A stretch of DNA of 37,048 bases from Oscillospiraceae bacterium (lineage in GTDB: Bacteria; Bacillota; Clostridia; Oscillospirales; Oscillospiraceae), in NCBI GenBank assembly GCA_902775105.1, contig CACYLC010000010.1, positions 1 through 37,048 on the forward strand. The letters run 5' to 3'. The position numbers and the translations under genes were made by a program. A model generated the notes under the pieces. That model worked only from the letters and a program-made list of their open reading frames with translations. It had not been told where the DNA came from and made no database searches. This document shows positions 14,604 to 23,220 of this stretch, piece by piece; positions within the stretch are counted from its first letter, which is position 1; each line of letters opens with the position of its first letter.

Positions 14604-15500
14604 ATGGAAAACACAACCTGCAGCATGATCGCCATTGTAGGACGCCCCAATGTGGGCAAGTCTACCCTCTTAAACGCCCTTGTGGGTGAGAATGTGGCCA
14701 TTGTCTCCGACAAGCCCCAGACCACCCGCAACCGGATCACCGGCGTTGTGACAAAGGGCAAGGCGCAGTATATCTTTCTCGACACTCCCGGCCTCCATCG
14801 TGCCCGCACCCGCCTGGGCGAATATATGGACAACGTCTCCCGCTCCAGCGTGGCGGACGTGGACGTGGCGGTTCTGGTGGTGGAACCCATCCCTAACCCC
14901 GGCGACCCGGAGCAGGAACTGATGCGGCGAATGACACAGCTGGGCGTCCCCTCCATTCTTGTCATCAATAAGGTGGACAAGGTGGAGCAGAAGGAGCGGC
15001 TTCTGGCCGTCATTGACGCCTATCAGAAGTGCCACCAATTTGACCACGTCGTTCTCATCTCCGCCAGGCAGAAGGACGGCATCGACCAGCTCTTTGACCT
15101 GCTGGAGTCCTATCAGGCGGAGTCCCCGTGGTACTTCCCGGAGGACGCCTTCACGGACCAGCCGGAGCGTCAGATTGTGGGCGAGATGCTGCGGGAGAAG
15201 ATGCTCCGCCGGCTTGACAAGGAGATCCCCCACGGCACGGCGGTCTCCATTGAGAAATTCCACGAGCGTCCCAACGGGGTCATCGACATCGAGGCGGTCA
15301 TCTACTGCGAAAAGGAGAGCCACAAGGGCATCATCATCGGCAAAAAGGGCGCCGCGCTGAAACAGATCTCCTCCGAGGCGAGAGCGGACATGGAGGCATT
15401 TCTGGACGCCAAGGTCTATCTGCAGACCTGGGTGAAGGTGAAGGAGAACTGGCGGGACAACCCCGGCCTCATCCGTTCCTTTGGCTTTACGGAGGACTGA
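14604..15500 (+). CDS. era: Era GTPase, 16S rRNA/30S maturation factor
   Basis: The 298-residue essential GTPase helps assemble the 30S subunit. G1 GRPNVGKST is at residues 13-21, G2 includes QTTRNRITG (about 38-46), G3 is DTPGLH (about 58-63) and G4 is NKVDKVEQ (about 122-129). A C-terminal KH RNA-binding domain carries IIIGKKGAALKQI (about 244-256) and binds the 3' end of 16S rRNA. ATG 14604 is preceded by GAGGT; an upstream open frame is only the palindrome. The era-yqzL-recO order downstream is the conserved Firmicutes arrangement, with a TraX-like gene inserted three bases after era. Confidence 0.97.
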   Translation: MENTTCSMIAIVGRPNVGKSTLLNALVGENVAIVSDKPQTTRNRITGVVTKGKAQYIFLDTPGLHRARTRLGEYMDNVSRSSVADVDVAVLVVEPIPNPGDPEQELMRRMTQLGVPSILVINKVDKVEQKERLLAVIDAYQKCHQFDHVVLISARQKDGIDQLFDLLESYQAESPWYFPEDAFTDQPERQIVGEMLREKMLRRLDKEIPHGTAVSIEKFHERPNGVIDIEAVIYCEKESHKGIIIGKKGAALKQISSEARADMEAFLDAKVYLQTWVKVKENWRDNPGLIRSFGFTED

Positions 15501-15503
15501 GCC

Positions 15504-16328
15504 ATGCCCACGACTGAGAGAAAGGGGCTGACCGGCAATGCCCTGAAGTGGATTGCCATTGTCACCATGCTCATCGACCACGTGGGGGCGACGCTGGTTT
15601 TGCAGATGTACTACGCAAACTCCACCAACGATATGCTGATGACCTACTACCACGTCCGCTCCGTGGGCCGAATCGCTTTTCCCATCTTTTGCTTTTTGCT
15701 GGCAGAGGGATTCTGCCACACACGGAGTCGGGGAAAGTATCTGCTGCGGCTGGGGCTGTTCGCCCTCATTGCGGAAATCCCCTTTGACCTCGCCTTCAAC
15801 TGGCCGGAGCGCAGTCCATACAGTCTGGGCGGCATTTTGGAGTTTACCAGTCAGAATGTGTTCTTCACCCTGTTTCTCGGTCTCTGCGCCCTGTGGCTGT
15901 GGGATGCGCTGGCAAGGCGTCTGCCCCGCTGGGCGGAGTATCCTGCCGCCGTGGTCGCCGCTCTCCCTGCCTGCTTTGCGGCAAACCTCCTCTGTACAGA
16001 CTACGACGTCTCCGGCGTCGCTCTCATTGTCGCCCTCGGCATCGGCAGAGGGCTTCCCTGCCGTACGGAGTCCGGGGCGGACGGCACTGCGGCAGTCCGG
16101 CAGGAGCCGGACAAAATGCGCCGCCTGTTTCAGTGTCTCATGGGCTGCCTTGCCATTGTAGGTCACTGCTATTTCAGAGACAACTGGATCGAGATTTTTG
16201 CCATCATCGGTCTGCTGCTCACCCTACTCTACAACGGCAAGCGGGGCCGGGGCGGAAAGTGGTTCTTCTACATCTTCTACCCGGTGCATTTGCTGGTGTT
16301 GGGGATTTTGGTACGGGCGCTGTTTTAA
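15504..16328 (+). CDS. TraX-family membrane protein (putative acyltransferase)
   Basis: The 274-residue multi-span membrane protein has about seven to eight hydrophobic helices. The TraX hallmarks are GNALKWIAIVTMLIDHVGA (about 10-28) and RIAFPIFCFLLAEGF (about 54-68), followed by TRSRGKYLLRLGLFALIAEIP. In F plasmids TraX acetylates pilin, but chromosomal homologues in Clostridia are common and their acceptor is unknown. No conjugation gene is nearby, so transfer functions should not be assumed. A hydrophilic loop at about 183-205 separates the last helices. It follows era by three bases and is probably co-transcribed. Confidence 0.85.
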   Translation: MPTTERKGLTGNALKWIAIVTMLIDHVGATLVLQMYYANSTNDMLMTYYHVRSVGRIAFPIFCFLLAEGFCHTRSRGKYLLRLGLFALIAEIPFDLAFNWPERSPYSLGGILEFTSQNVFFTLFLGLCALWLWDALARRLPRWAEYPAAVVAALPACFAANLLCTDYDVSGVALIVALGIGRGLPCRTESGADGTAAVRQEPDKMRRLFQCLMGCLAIVGHCYFRDNWIEIFAIIGLLLTLLYNGKRGRGGKWFFYIFYPVHLLVLGILVRALF

Positions 16329-16386
16329 ATTTCCAGTCATAAATCGACGCCCTTCGTAACAAACTAAGGTTATGGAGGGCACAACC

Positions 16387-16524
16387 ATGAAAGAAGACCG
16401 TTCTGAAAACTGGAAGCTGTTCCTCGCCACCGGCATGCCGGAGGCCTATACCTATTTAAAGGCAAAGGAGCGGCAGTCCGACCAAAAAGAGAAAAGCTCC
16501 GGCGACAGCGCGCGCCGGGGCTGA
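16387..16524 (+). CDS. yqzL: YqzL-family small protein
   Basis: This 45-residue ORF has a good ribosome site (GGAGGG, seven bases, then ATG). The central NWKLFLATGMPEAYTYLKAKE (residues 8-28) matches the short conserved core of YqzL, a small Firmicutes protein of unknown function encoded between era and recO. That is exactly its position here. The tail is basic and polar. It is followed by recO after 12 bases. Confidence 0.75.
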   Translation: MKEDRSENWKLFLATGMPEAYTYLKAKERQSDQKEKSSGDSARRG

Positions 16525-16536
16525 GCGAGGTACATC

Positions 16537-17310
16537 ATGCACGTCACCACGAAGGCCATTGTCCTGCGGGAGACCAATTACAAGGAGTCGGATAAGATCC
16601 TGACCGTCCTCACCCCCGATCTGGGGCGCATTACCGTACAGGCCAGAGGCTGCCGGAAAAAGGGCAACGGTCTCTCCGCCGCCTGCCAGCTGCTGGTCTG
16701 GTCGGAGATGACCCTCTCCGAGTTCCGGGGTCGCTGGACGGTGACGGAGGCGGCGGTGGAGCTGGAATTCCGCTCTCTGCGCAGCGATTTGGACAAGCTG
16801 GCGCTGGGCTCTTACTTTGCGGAGATATTGGAGAGCGTGGTGCGGGAGGAGAGCCCGGCGGACGAGCTGCTGCCGCTGCTGCTCAACTGCCTCTACGCCC
16901 TCGACCAGCTGGATAAGCCGTTAGGGCAGGTCAAGGCCGCCTTTGAGCTGCGGGCAATGAGTCTCGCCGGATTTGAGCCGCTGCTGGACGGCTGTGCTGT
17001 CTGCGACCGGGAACCGGACGTGCCCCGGCTCAACCTGACCCAGGGCGTGCTCCACTGCGCCGAATGCAGCGGGGAAGCAGGAGACGGCATCTCCATGCCC
17101 CTGTCTCGTGAGGTGCTCTCCGCCATGCGGCATATTTTATCCTGCCCCGGCAAAAAGCTGCTCTCCTTCCGGCTGGACGAGGGTTCTATGACCCAGTTGG
17201 GAGACGTCTGCGAGGCGTATCTGCTGACCCAGACCGAGCGGGGGTACCGGACGCTGGACTATTATAAGGAGCTGCAAGCGCCGATGACCGCATTTCAAAA
17301 TCGCAAATAA
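16537..17310 (+). CDS. recO: DNA repair protein RecO
   Basis: The 257-residue protein is the RecFOR-pathway mediator that loads RecA onto SSB-coated single strands and anneals DNA. The N-terminal OB-fold begins TTKAIVLRETNYKESDKIL (about 4-22). A helical domain follows, including FELRAMSLAGFEP (about 136-148). The zinc module is GCAVCDRE (about 152-159) with HCAECSG (about 173-179), giving two CxxC pairs. Length is typical. It closes the era-yqzL-recO run and is separated from mutS2 by an intergenic palindrome. Confidence 0.95.
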   Translation: MHVTTKAIVLRETNYKESDKILTVLTPDLGRITVQARGCRKKGNGLSAACQLLVWSEMTLSEFRGRWTVTEAAVELEFRSLRSDLDKLALGSYFAEILESVVREESPADELLPLLLNCLYALDQLDKPLGQVKAAFELRAMSLAGFEPLLDGCAVCDREPDVPRLNLTQGVLHCAECSGEAGDGISMPLSREVLSAMRHILSCPGKKLLSFRLDEGSMTQLGDVCEAYLLTQTERGYRTLDYYKELQAPMTAFQNRK

Positions 17311-17318
17311 CGGCAGGA

Positions 17319-17395
17319 CGGGCGATTAAGGATCGCCCCTACCCCATGATTGGTAAATCTTTATAAAACGGGTAGGGGCGACCCGTGGTCGCCCG
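17319..17395. repeat. Intergenic palindromic repeat between recO and mutS2
   Basis: The left half CGGGCGA-N7-TCGCCCCTACCC is inverted to the right half GGGTAGGGGCGA-N7-TCGCCCG, with about 25 A/T-rich bases between them. Each half is itself a small palindrome. The CGCCCCTAC core is shared with the copies at 2041 and 23764. No gene lies in this 148-base gap. Confidence 0.7.
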
Positions 17396-17458
17396 CCGAT
17401 AACAAAAATTTGACAATCATCCAACGTAAATTTACCACAACAAATAGGATATACAACC

Positions 17459-19834
17459 ATGACCGAACGATTTGAAAAATCCATCTGCACATTGGAGCTG
17501 CCCCGTGTGCTGGAGCTGTTATCCCACGAGGCGGTGAGTCAGGAGGCGAAGGAGCGGGCGCTCTCCCTCCGCCCCTCCACCGATTTGGAGGACGTACAGC
17601 ATCTTCAGGCAGAGACCGCCGCCGCTGTCGCCATGTCCAACCGGGGCAATGCCCCCGGCTTTGGGGACTTAAAGCCCGTAGCGGCCGCCCTTCAGCGGGC
17701 AGGTCTGGGCGGTGCCCTGAACCCGAGGGAGCTGCTGGACATTGCAAGTGTCCTCCGCTGCGCCAGAGAGACCCAGTCCTGCCAGAGTGAGCAGGAGGAG
17801 ACGGACTGTCTCGCTCCCCTGTTCCGCTCCCTCCGGGTCAATCCGTATCTGGAGGGCAAAATCTTCGGCGCCATCCTCTCCGAGGAGGAGATCGCCGACA
17901 ACGCAAGCTCCGAGCTTGCCGACATCCGCCGGAAGATCCGTCTCTCCTCCGGCAAGGCGAGAGAGGTTCTGCAGCATCTGATCGCCTCTTCCTCCGCAAA
18001 ATATCTGCAAGAGCCCATTATTACCATCCGCTCCAACCGGTTCGTGGTTCCAGTAAAGGCGGAGTGCAAGGGCAGCGTGCCGGGGCTGGTACATGACATC
18101 TCCGCCTCCGGCTCCACCCTCTTTGTGGAGCCCATGGGGGCGGTGAAGGCCAACAACGAGCTGCGGGAGCTGTACGCCAGGGAGGAAAAGGAGATCGCCC
18201 GGATTTTGGCGGAGCTTTCCAACGAGGCCGCCGCTATCCGGGAGGACATTCTGGACGATTACGGTCTGCTGGTCTCCCTCGACCTCATCTTTGCCAAGGC
18301 GAAATTGGCCTGCCAAATGGAGGCGCTGCCGCCTCAGCTGACGACGGACGGCTCCCTCCGCTTCATCAAGGCACGGCACCCCCTGCTCCACGCAAAAAAA
18401 GCAGTGCCCATTGACGTCAATCTGGGTCTGACCTTCGATACCTTAGTCATTACCGGCCCCAACACCGGCGGCAAGACGGTAACGCTCAAGACCATCGGCC
18501 TTCTGGTGCTGATGGCTCAGTGCGGCCTCCAGCTTCCGGTGGCGGACGGCAGCCTTTGCCCCGTCTACGGCAGCGTGCTGGCGGATATTGGCGACGAGCA
18601 GTCTATTGAGCAGTCGCTCTCTACGTTTTCCTCCCACATCACCAATATCGTGGACTTTTTGGAGGAGACGGACGAGCGCACCCTCATTCTCTTTGACGAG
18701 CTGGGCGCCGGTACCGACCCGGTGGAGGGCGCGGCGCTGGCTGTGGCCATCATCGAGGAGGCCCGGAGTCTGGGGGCAAAGGTGGCCGCCACCACCCACT
18801 ACGCCGAGTTGAAAACCTACGCCATGACAGAGCCGGGAGTGGAAAACGCCTCCTGCGAATTTGACGTAGAGACCTTAAAGCCCACCTATCGCCTGCTCAT
18901 TGGCATCCCCGGCAAGTCTAACGCCTTTGCCATCTCCCGGCGATTGGGACTGCCGGAGCATATCATTCGAAACGCCGCCGGCCGCATCGACCGCAACAAC
19001 GTCCAATTTGAGGACGTCCTCTCCCGTCTGGAACAGCAGCGGCAGGAGATGGAGCAGGCCAAGCTGGAGACGGAGCAATTAAAACGCTCCATGGAATCCG
19101 ATGCCGCCAAGGCTGCGGAATACCGCCGGGAGATGGAGTCTCAGCGGCTTAAAATGACAGAATCCGCCCGGAAAGAGGCGGAGGAGATTTTGCAGGAGGC
19201 CCGTACCGTCTCCAATCAGGTGTTCCACCAGCTGGACGAGATGAAAAAGCGCCAGCGGAAGGAGGGCGCCGCCGAGGACGAGAACCAGCGCCGGGCAGAC
19301 CTCCGCCGGAACATCAACAAGGCGGAGGAAAAACTCTCCCGCACCCAAAAGGAGTCCCTTCCCCCCACCCGCCCGGCGGAGGCAGGCGATACCGTGGAGC
19401 TTTTGAAGGTCGGCACGAAGGCGCAGGTCATCTCGGTAAATAAAGACGGCACCTTGCGTCTCCAGGCGGGCATTCTGACCGTTACCGCCAAGCAGGATGA
19501 GGTTCGGGTCATCGAACAGCCCAAGACCAACGCCAAGGTGCAGGCTCAGGTCATGGTCAGCCGCATCCAGCGTCAGGTACGTTCAGAAGGGGCAAGCCCG
19601 GAGCTGGATATCCGGGGCATGATGACCGACGAATGTGAGGGGCTGATCGACCGTTTTTTGGACGATGCGGTGATGGCACGGCTGAAATCTGTCACCATTA
19701 TCCACGGCAAGGGCACCGGGGCGTTGCGCAAGGCGGTACAGCAGCATCTCCGCACCAGCAAATACGTCAGGAGTTTCCGCCCCGGCCGCTTCGGCGAGGG
19801 AGAAAACGGCGTGACGATCGTGGAGCTAAAATGA
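17459..19834 (+). CDS. mutS2: MutS2 endonuclease/ribosome-collision ATPase
   Basis: The 791-residue protein lacks the mismatch-recognition domain of MutS. The clamp/core region is followed by ATPase Walker A GPNTGGKTVTLK (about 332-343) and Walker B TLILFDELGAGTDP (about 407-420). A long coiled coil rich in Glu, Arg and Lys (about 515-640) includes a KOW-like stretch downstream. The C-terminal Smr nuclease domain (about 715-791) has LDIRGMMTDE and IIHGKGTGALR. In Bacillus, MutS2 limits recombination and rescues collided ribosomes. Length matches the family. ATG 17459 is the first codon of the conserved N-terminus (FEKSICTLELPRVLELLS). Confidence 0.96.
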   Translation: MTERFEKSICTLELPRVLELLSHEAVSQEAKERALSLRPSTDLEDVQHLQAETAAAVAMSNRGNAPGFGDLKPVAAALQRAGLGGALNPRELLDIASVLRCARETQSCQSEQEETDCLAPLFRSLRVNPYLEGKIFGAILSEEEIADNASSELADIRRKIRLSSGKAREVLQHLIASSSAKYLQEPIITIRSNRFVVPVKAECKGSVPGLVHDISASGSTLFVEPMGAVKANNELRELYAREEKEIARILAELSNEAAAIREDILDDYGLLVSLDLIFAKAKLACQMEALPPQLTTDGSLRFIKARHPLLHAKKAVPIDVNLGLTFDTLVITGPNTGGKTVTLKTIGLLVLMAQCGLQLPVADGSLCPVYGSVLADIGDEQSIEQSLSTFSSHITNIVDFLEETDERTLILFDELGAGTDPVEGAALAVAIIEEARSLGAKVAATTHYAELKTYAMTEPGVENASCEFDVETLKPTYRLLIGIPGKSNAFAISRRLGLPEHIIRNAAGRIDRNNVQFEDVLSRLEQQRQEMEQAKLETEQLKRSMESDAAKAAEYRREMESQRLKMTESARKEAEEILQEARTVSNQVFHQLDEMKKRQRKEGAAEDENQRRADLRRNINKAEEKLSRTQKESLPPTRPAEAGDTVELLKVGTKAQVISVNKDGTLRLQAGILTVTAKQDEVRVIEQPKTNAKVQAQVMVSRIQRQVRSEGASPELDIRGMMTDECEGLIDRFLDDAVMARLKSVTIIHGKGTGALRKAVQQHLRTSKYVRSFRPGRFGEGENGVTIVELK

Positions 19835-19908
19835 AAAGCTGTCCCCCGTTTTATACACAAAAACTCCCCTCCACGGCGGAAACCACAGATAATTTGGTAA
19901 AAATGACG

Positions 19909-19938
19909 TTGACGTGAGAATTAAAAATCTGTTACAAT
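19909..19938 (+). promoter_or_regulatory. Promoter of the HPr-like gene
   Basis: A -35 TTGACG (19909-19914), an 18-base spacer and a -10 TACAAT (19933-19938) are seen. Transcription would start about 30 bases before the ATG at 19976. Confidence 0.7.
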
Positions 19939-19975
19939 GTTTTATCATTTGTAATGGAAGGCTAGGGTGTTTCTT

Positions 19976-20239
19976 ATGACCGTGAAGGAAGCCGTTGTCA
20001 ATAATCAAGTTGGCCTCTATGCCCGTCCCGCCACGTTCTTTATCCAGAAGGCCAATGAGTTCAAAAGCTCTATCTGGATGGAAAAGGACGAGCGCCGTGT
20101 CAACGCCAAGAGCCTGCTGGGCGTCCTGTCTCTGGGCGTCGTTCAGGGCACCACGATCAATCTGATCGCCGACGGTGTCGATGAGGTCGAGGCTGTGGAC
20201 AGTCTGGTCGAGCTGCTGGCCAATGGGCTGGATCGCTAA
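19976..20239 (+). CDS. HPr-like protein with Tyr at position 15 (Crh-type regulator)
   Basis: The 87-residue protein has the HPr fold. Canonical HPr carries the PEP-dependent phosphorylation site His15 in GLHARPA; here the segment reads GLYARPAT and residue 15 is Tyr (codon TAT at 20018-20020). The regulatory Ser46 is kept in NAKSLLGVLSLG. Loss of His15 with retention of Ser46 is the situation in Bacillus Crh (Gln15), which cannot transfer phosphate to sugars but, phosphorylated by HPrK, co-represses with CcpA. By analogy this should be a regulator, not a PTS carrier. ATG 19976 is preferred to GTG 19967. It is a single-gene unit with promoter and terminator. Confidence 0.85.
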   Translation: MTVKEAVVNNQVGLYARPATFFIQKANEFKSSIWMEKDERRVNAKSLLGVLSLGVVQGTTINLIADGVDEVEAVDSLVELLANGLDR

Positions 20240-20257
20240 TTTTTGACAGAGCAACCC

Positions 20258-20288
20258 AAAGAGCACCGCAAAGCTGCGGTGCTCTTTT
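20258..20288 (+). terminator. Terminator after the HPr-like gene
   Basis: Perfect ten-base arms GAGCACCGCA and TGCGGTGCTC around AAGC are followed by TTTTCT. The hairpin lies 24 bases upstream of the uvrC ATG with no evident promoter between, so uvrC may depend on readthrough. Confidence 0.85.
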
Positions 20289-20311
20289 CTCCATATAGAT
20301 GAGGCTACGAT

Positions 20312-22150
20312 ATGACCAGAGAGGAACTGAAACAAAAGGCTCACTCCCTTCCCCTGGGGCCGGGAGTCTATATTATGATGGACGAAACCGGAGAGGTCAT
20401 CTATGTGGGCAAGTCCCGGGCGCTGAAAAACCGGGTCAGCCAATACTTTGCCGACCTTGCCAGCCACAACGCCAAAACCAGAGCCATGGTCGCCCAGATC
20501 GACCACTTTGACTATTTGCTGGCCTCCAGCGAGTTTGAGGCGCTGGTGCTGGAAAACTCCCTGATCAAGCGGCACAAGCCCCGTTATAACATCCTCCTCA
20601 AGGACGACAAGGGCTATCCCTATATCCGGCTGTCCAGCGAAGCCTACCCCCGCTTTTCCATGGCCTCCAAGCCGGCCAAGGACAGCGCCCGCTACTTCGG
20701 CCCCTATGGGGGACGCTCTGCCACGGCAGAGAGCATCAAGGCCATCTGCAACGCCCTGCGCCTCCCCACCTGCCGCAGGCAGTTCCCCCGTGACATTGGC
20801 AAGGAGCGTCCCTGTCTCAACCACCATTTGGGCATCTGCGACGGCTGGTGCATGGGAAAGCTGACGGAGACCGACTACCGGGAGCGCATCGGACAGGCCG
20901 TCCGGCTGCTGGAGGGCAAATTTTCTCAGGTAGAGCAGGAGCTGACTGCCGAGATGCTGAAAGCCTCGGAAGAGCTTCGCTTTGAAGCGGCGGCAGAGCT
21001 GCGGGACCGCCTGCAGGCCATCCGGCTGCTGGGTACCCGTCAGCGGGTGGTGGCCTCCTCCCGGGCAGATACCGATGTGGTTGGCTTTTATCGAGGCACC
21101 GCCAAGAGCTGCTTTGTGGTGCTCCACTTCCTGAAAGGCTCCCTCACCGACCGGGACACCGAGATCATGCCCACCCCGGCGGAGGCGGCCACAGAGGAGA
21201 TCGTCTCTGCCCTTGTCAAGCAGTATTATCTGAACAAAAGCGTCCTGCCCCGGGAGATTTTGCTGCCGAGCGCTTTTGAGGACGCCGGGGAGCTGGGGGA
21301 GCTGCTCACCCAGCGGGCAGAGCACAAGGTCGCTTTTACCGTTCCCAAGCGTGGCGACCGGGTGAATCTGGTGCAATTAGCTGAGCGGACAGCGCTGGAT
21401 GAAGCAGAGCGGGCCACCTCCGCCCAGGAGCGGCAGAGCAAGCTGATGGAGCTGCTGGGACGCACCTTAAGTCTGAAAAATGCCCCCAAGCGCATTGAGG
21501 CCTACGATATCTCCAACACCGGCTCCAGCAATATCGTGGCCTCCATGACGGTGTTTGTGGACGGAAAACCCCTGAAGCGGGATTATCGCCGGTTTAAACT
21601 CCGGGACATGGAGCACCCCGACGACTACGCCTCCATGGAGCAGGTTTTGACCCGGCGCTTTAAGCGCTATCTGGACGGCGACGAGAAATTTGGCGATCTC
21701 CCCGACCTCATCCTCATGGACGGCGGTCTGGGCCAGGTGCATGTGGCAGTAGCGGTCATTGAGGGTATGGGACTTTCTGTCCCCGTCTTTGGCATGGTCA
21801 AGGACGACCGGCACCGGACGAGGGCACTGGTGGCTCCCAGCGGCAATGAGATCGGTATTCAGCAGAATCAGGCGCTGTTCAGCCTGATCGGCCGCATTCA
21901 GGAGGAGACCCACCGTTTCGCCATCACCTTCCACCGGGAGAGCCACGCCAGACAGACCATCGCCTCCGCTTTGGAGACCATTCCCGGCGTGGGCGAGGTG
22001 CGGCGTCAAAAGCTGATGAAACACTTTAAGACGGTGAAGGCCATCCGCAGCGCCACGGAAGCCCAACTGGGAGAGGTCATTCCGAAAAATGCCGCACGGG
22101 AGGTCTATCTGCACTTTCACCCTGACGACAAAGGAGAGGACGCAACATGA
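20312..22150 (+). CDS. uvrC: Excinuclease ABC subunit C
   Basis: The 612-residue nuclease makes both incisions around bulky DNA lesions after UvrAB loading. The N-terminal GIY-YIG domain (about 15-95) begins GPGVYIMMDETGEVIYVGKS and makes the 3' cut. A Cys cluster (CRRQF ... CLNHHLGICDGWC, about 152-190) and the UVR motif LRFEAAAELRDRL (about 227-239) bind UvrB. The RNase H-like half (about 380-545, with AYDISNTGSSNIVASM and LILMDGGLGQV) makes the 5' cut, and helix-hairpin-helix repeats end the protein. It overlaps rsmD by four bases. No LexA box is evident upstream. Confidence 0.97.
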   Translation: MTREELKQKAHSLPLGPGVYIMMDETGEVIYVGKSRALKNRVSQYFADLASHNAKTRAMVAQIDHFDYLLASSEFEALVLENSLIKRHKPRYNILLKDDKGYPYIRLSSEAYPRFSMASKPAKDSARYFGPYGGRSATAESIKAICNALRLPTCRRQFPRDIGKERPCLNHHLGICDGWCMGKLTETDYRERIGQAVRLLEGKFSQVEQELTAEMLKASEELRFEAAAELRDRLQAIRLLGTRQRVVASSRADTDVVGFYRGTAKSCFVVLHFLKGSLTDRDTEIMPTPAEAATEEIVSALVKQYYLNKSVLPREILLPSAFEDAGELGELLTQRAEHKVAFTVPKRGDRVNLVQLAERTALDEAERATSAQERQSKLMELLGRTLSLKNAPKRIEAYDISNTGSSNIVASMTVFVDGKPLKRDYRRFKLRDMEHPDDYASMEQVLTRRFKRYLDGDEKFGDLPDLILMDGGLGQVHVAVAVIEGMGLSVPVFGMVKDDRHRTRALVAPSGNEIGIQQNQALFSLIGRIQEETHRFAITFHRESHARQTIASALETIPGVGEVRRQKLMKHFKTVKAIRSATEAQLGEVIPKNAAREVYLHFHPDDKGEDAT

Positions 22151-22698
22151 GAGTCATCACAGGAACCGCCAGAGGAAAGCGTCTGGCAGAGCTGGAGGGC
22201 ATGGAGACCCGCCCCACCACCGACCGGGTGAAGGAGGGTGTCTTTAACGCCATCCAGTTTGACATTGAGGGCAGAAGGGTACTGGATCTCTTTGCCGGTA
22301 CGGGTCAGTTGGGCATTGAGTGCCTCAGCCGGGGCGCAGAGCAGTGCCTTTTTGTAGATCAGCGCCGGGACGCCATTTCCGTCATCCGCAAAAATGTACA
22401 GTCCACCCATCTTGCCGACCGGGCAAGGGTGGTGCAGGGAGACTCCCTCCAGTGCCTGAAAAGTCAGCGGCAGAAGTTCCACCTCATCTTTTTAGACCCT
22501 CCTTACGACACGGATCTGCTGGAAAATGCATTAAAAACCATCGCTGAGATTGACATACTGTCCGAAAATGGTATAATCATCTGTGAAAGCAGGGTGGAAA
22601 AGGAATTGCCGCCCCTTTCCCCTCCATATCGCAAAGACAGATCCTATCGGTATGGAAAGATCAAAGTGACGCTATACCGGAAGGATGGAACAGAATGA
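22147..22698 (+). CDS. rsmD: 16S rRNA (guanine966-N2)-methyltransferase
   Basis: The 183-residue SAM-dependent enzyme methylates G966 of 16S rRNA. MRVITGTARGKRL is the family start, RPTTDRVKEGVFN (about 22-34) is a family block, LDLFAGTGQLGIE (about 46-58) binds SAM, and the catalytic LDPPY is at residues 116-120. Its ATG overlaps the uvrC stop and its stop overlaps the coaD ATG, each by four bases, so uvrC, rsmD and coaD form one translationally coupled string. The rsmD-coaD pairing is widely conserved in bacteria. Confidence 0.96.
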   Translation: MRVITGTARGKRLAELEGMETRPTTDRVKEGVFNAIQFDIEGRRVLDLFAGTGQLGIECLSRGAEQCLFVDQRRDAISVIRKNVQSTHLADRARVVQGDSLQCLKSQRQKFHLIFLDPPYDTDLLENALKTIAEIDILSENGIIICESRVEKELPPLSPPYRKDRSYRYGKIKVTLYRKDGTE

Positions 22699-23189
22699 GT
22701 ATCGCCATTTATCCCGGCAGCTTTGACCCGGTAACCCGGGGACATCTGGATATTATCAAGCGGGCCGCCGCCCAGTTTGACCGGCTCATCGTCTGTGTCA
22801 TGGTGAACTCGGAGAAAACGGGACTTTTCACCCACGAGGAGCGGGTGAAGCTGCTTGAAAAGGTGACAGCAGATCTCCCCAATGTGGAGATCGACGCCTC
22901 CTCCATGCTGCTGGCGGAGTACGCCAAGACGAAACATGCCAGCTGCGTGGTCAAGGGACTGCGGGCGCTTTCCGACTTCGAAAAGGAGTTTCAGATGGCG
23001 ATGATCAACCGCAAGCTGAATCCCGGTCTGGAGACCATGTTCCTTTCCGCCCGTCAGAACTACACCTATCTCAGCTCCAGCATCACCAAAGAGCTGGCTA
23101 TGTACCATGTACCCCTCACTGACTTCGTCCCCGACGAGATCGCAGAAGAGGTACAGACTCGAATGGAAGATCAACTGGGGCGGAGATAA
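22695..23189 (+). CDS. coaD: Phosphopantetheine adenylyltransferase
   Basis: The 164-residue cytosolic nucleotidyltransferase makes dephospho-CoA from 4'-phosphopantetheine and ATP, the penultimate step of CoA synthesis. The start YPGSFDPVTRGHLDII contains the TxGH motif (residues 14-17) that binds ATP phosphates. VVKGLRALSDFEKEFQMAMINRKL (split at about 88-111) lines the pantetheine site. The end segment YLSSSITKELA (about 125-135) contains the SSS/T-x-x-K/R motif. It is the standard CoaD length of about 160 residues and is followed by a coiled-coil gene after 31 bases. Confidence 0.97.
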   Translation: MSIAIYPGSFDPVTRGHLDIIKRAAAQFDRLIVCVMVNSEKTGLFTHEERVKLLEKVTADLPNVEIDASSMLLAEYAKTKHASCVVKGLRALSDFEKEFQMAMINRKLNPGLETMFLSARQNYTYLSSSITKELAMYHVPLTDFVPDEIAEEVQTRMEDQLGRR

Positions 23190-23220
23190 CCGACCCAGAC
23201 CACAGAAAGGATGAAAACCG

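Noticed and set aside
14670-16166. Open frame of 498 codons on the minus strand
   Set aside because: It runs antisense across era and the TraX-like gene, crosses their gene boundary and has no domain or ribosome site.
19826-21376. Open frame of 516 codons on the minus strand
   Set aside because: It is antisense to the HPr-like gene and half of uvrC. Its translation is featureless.
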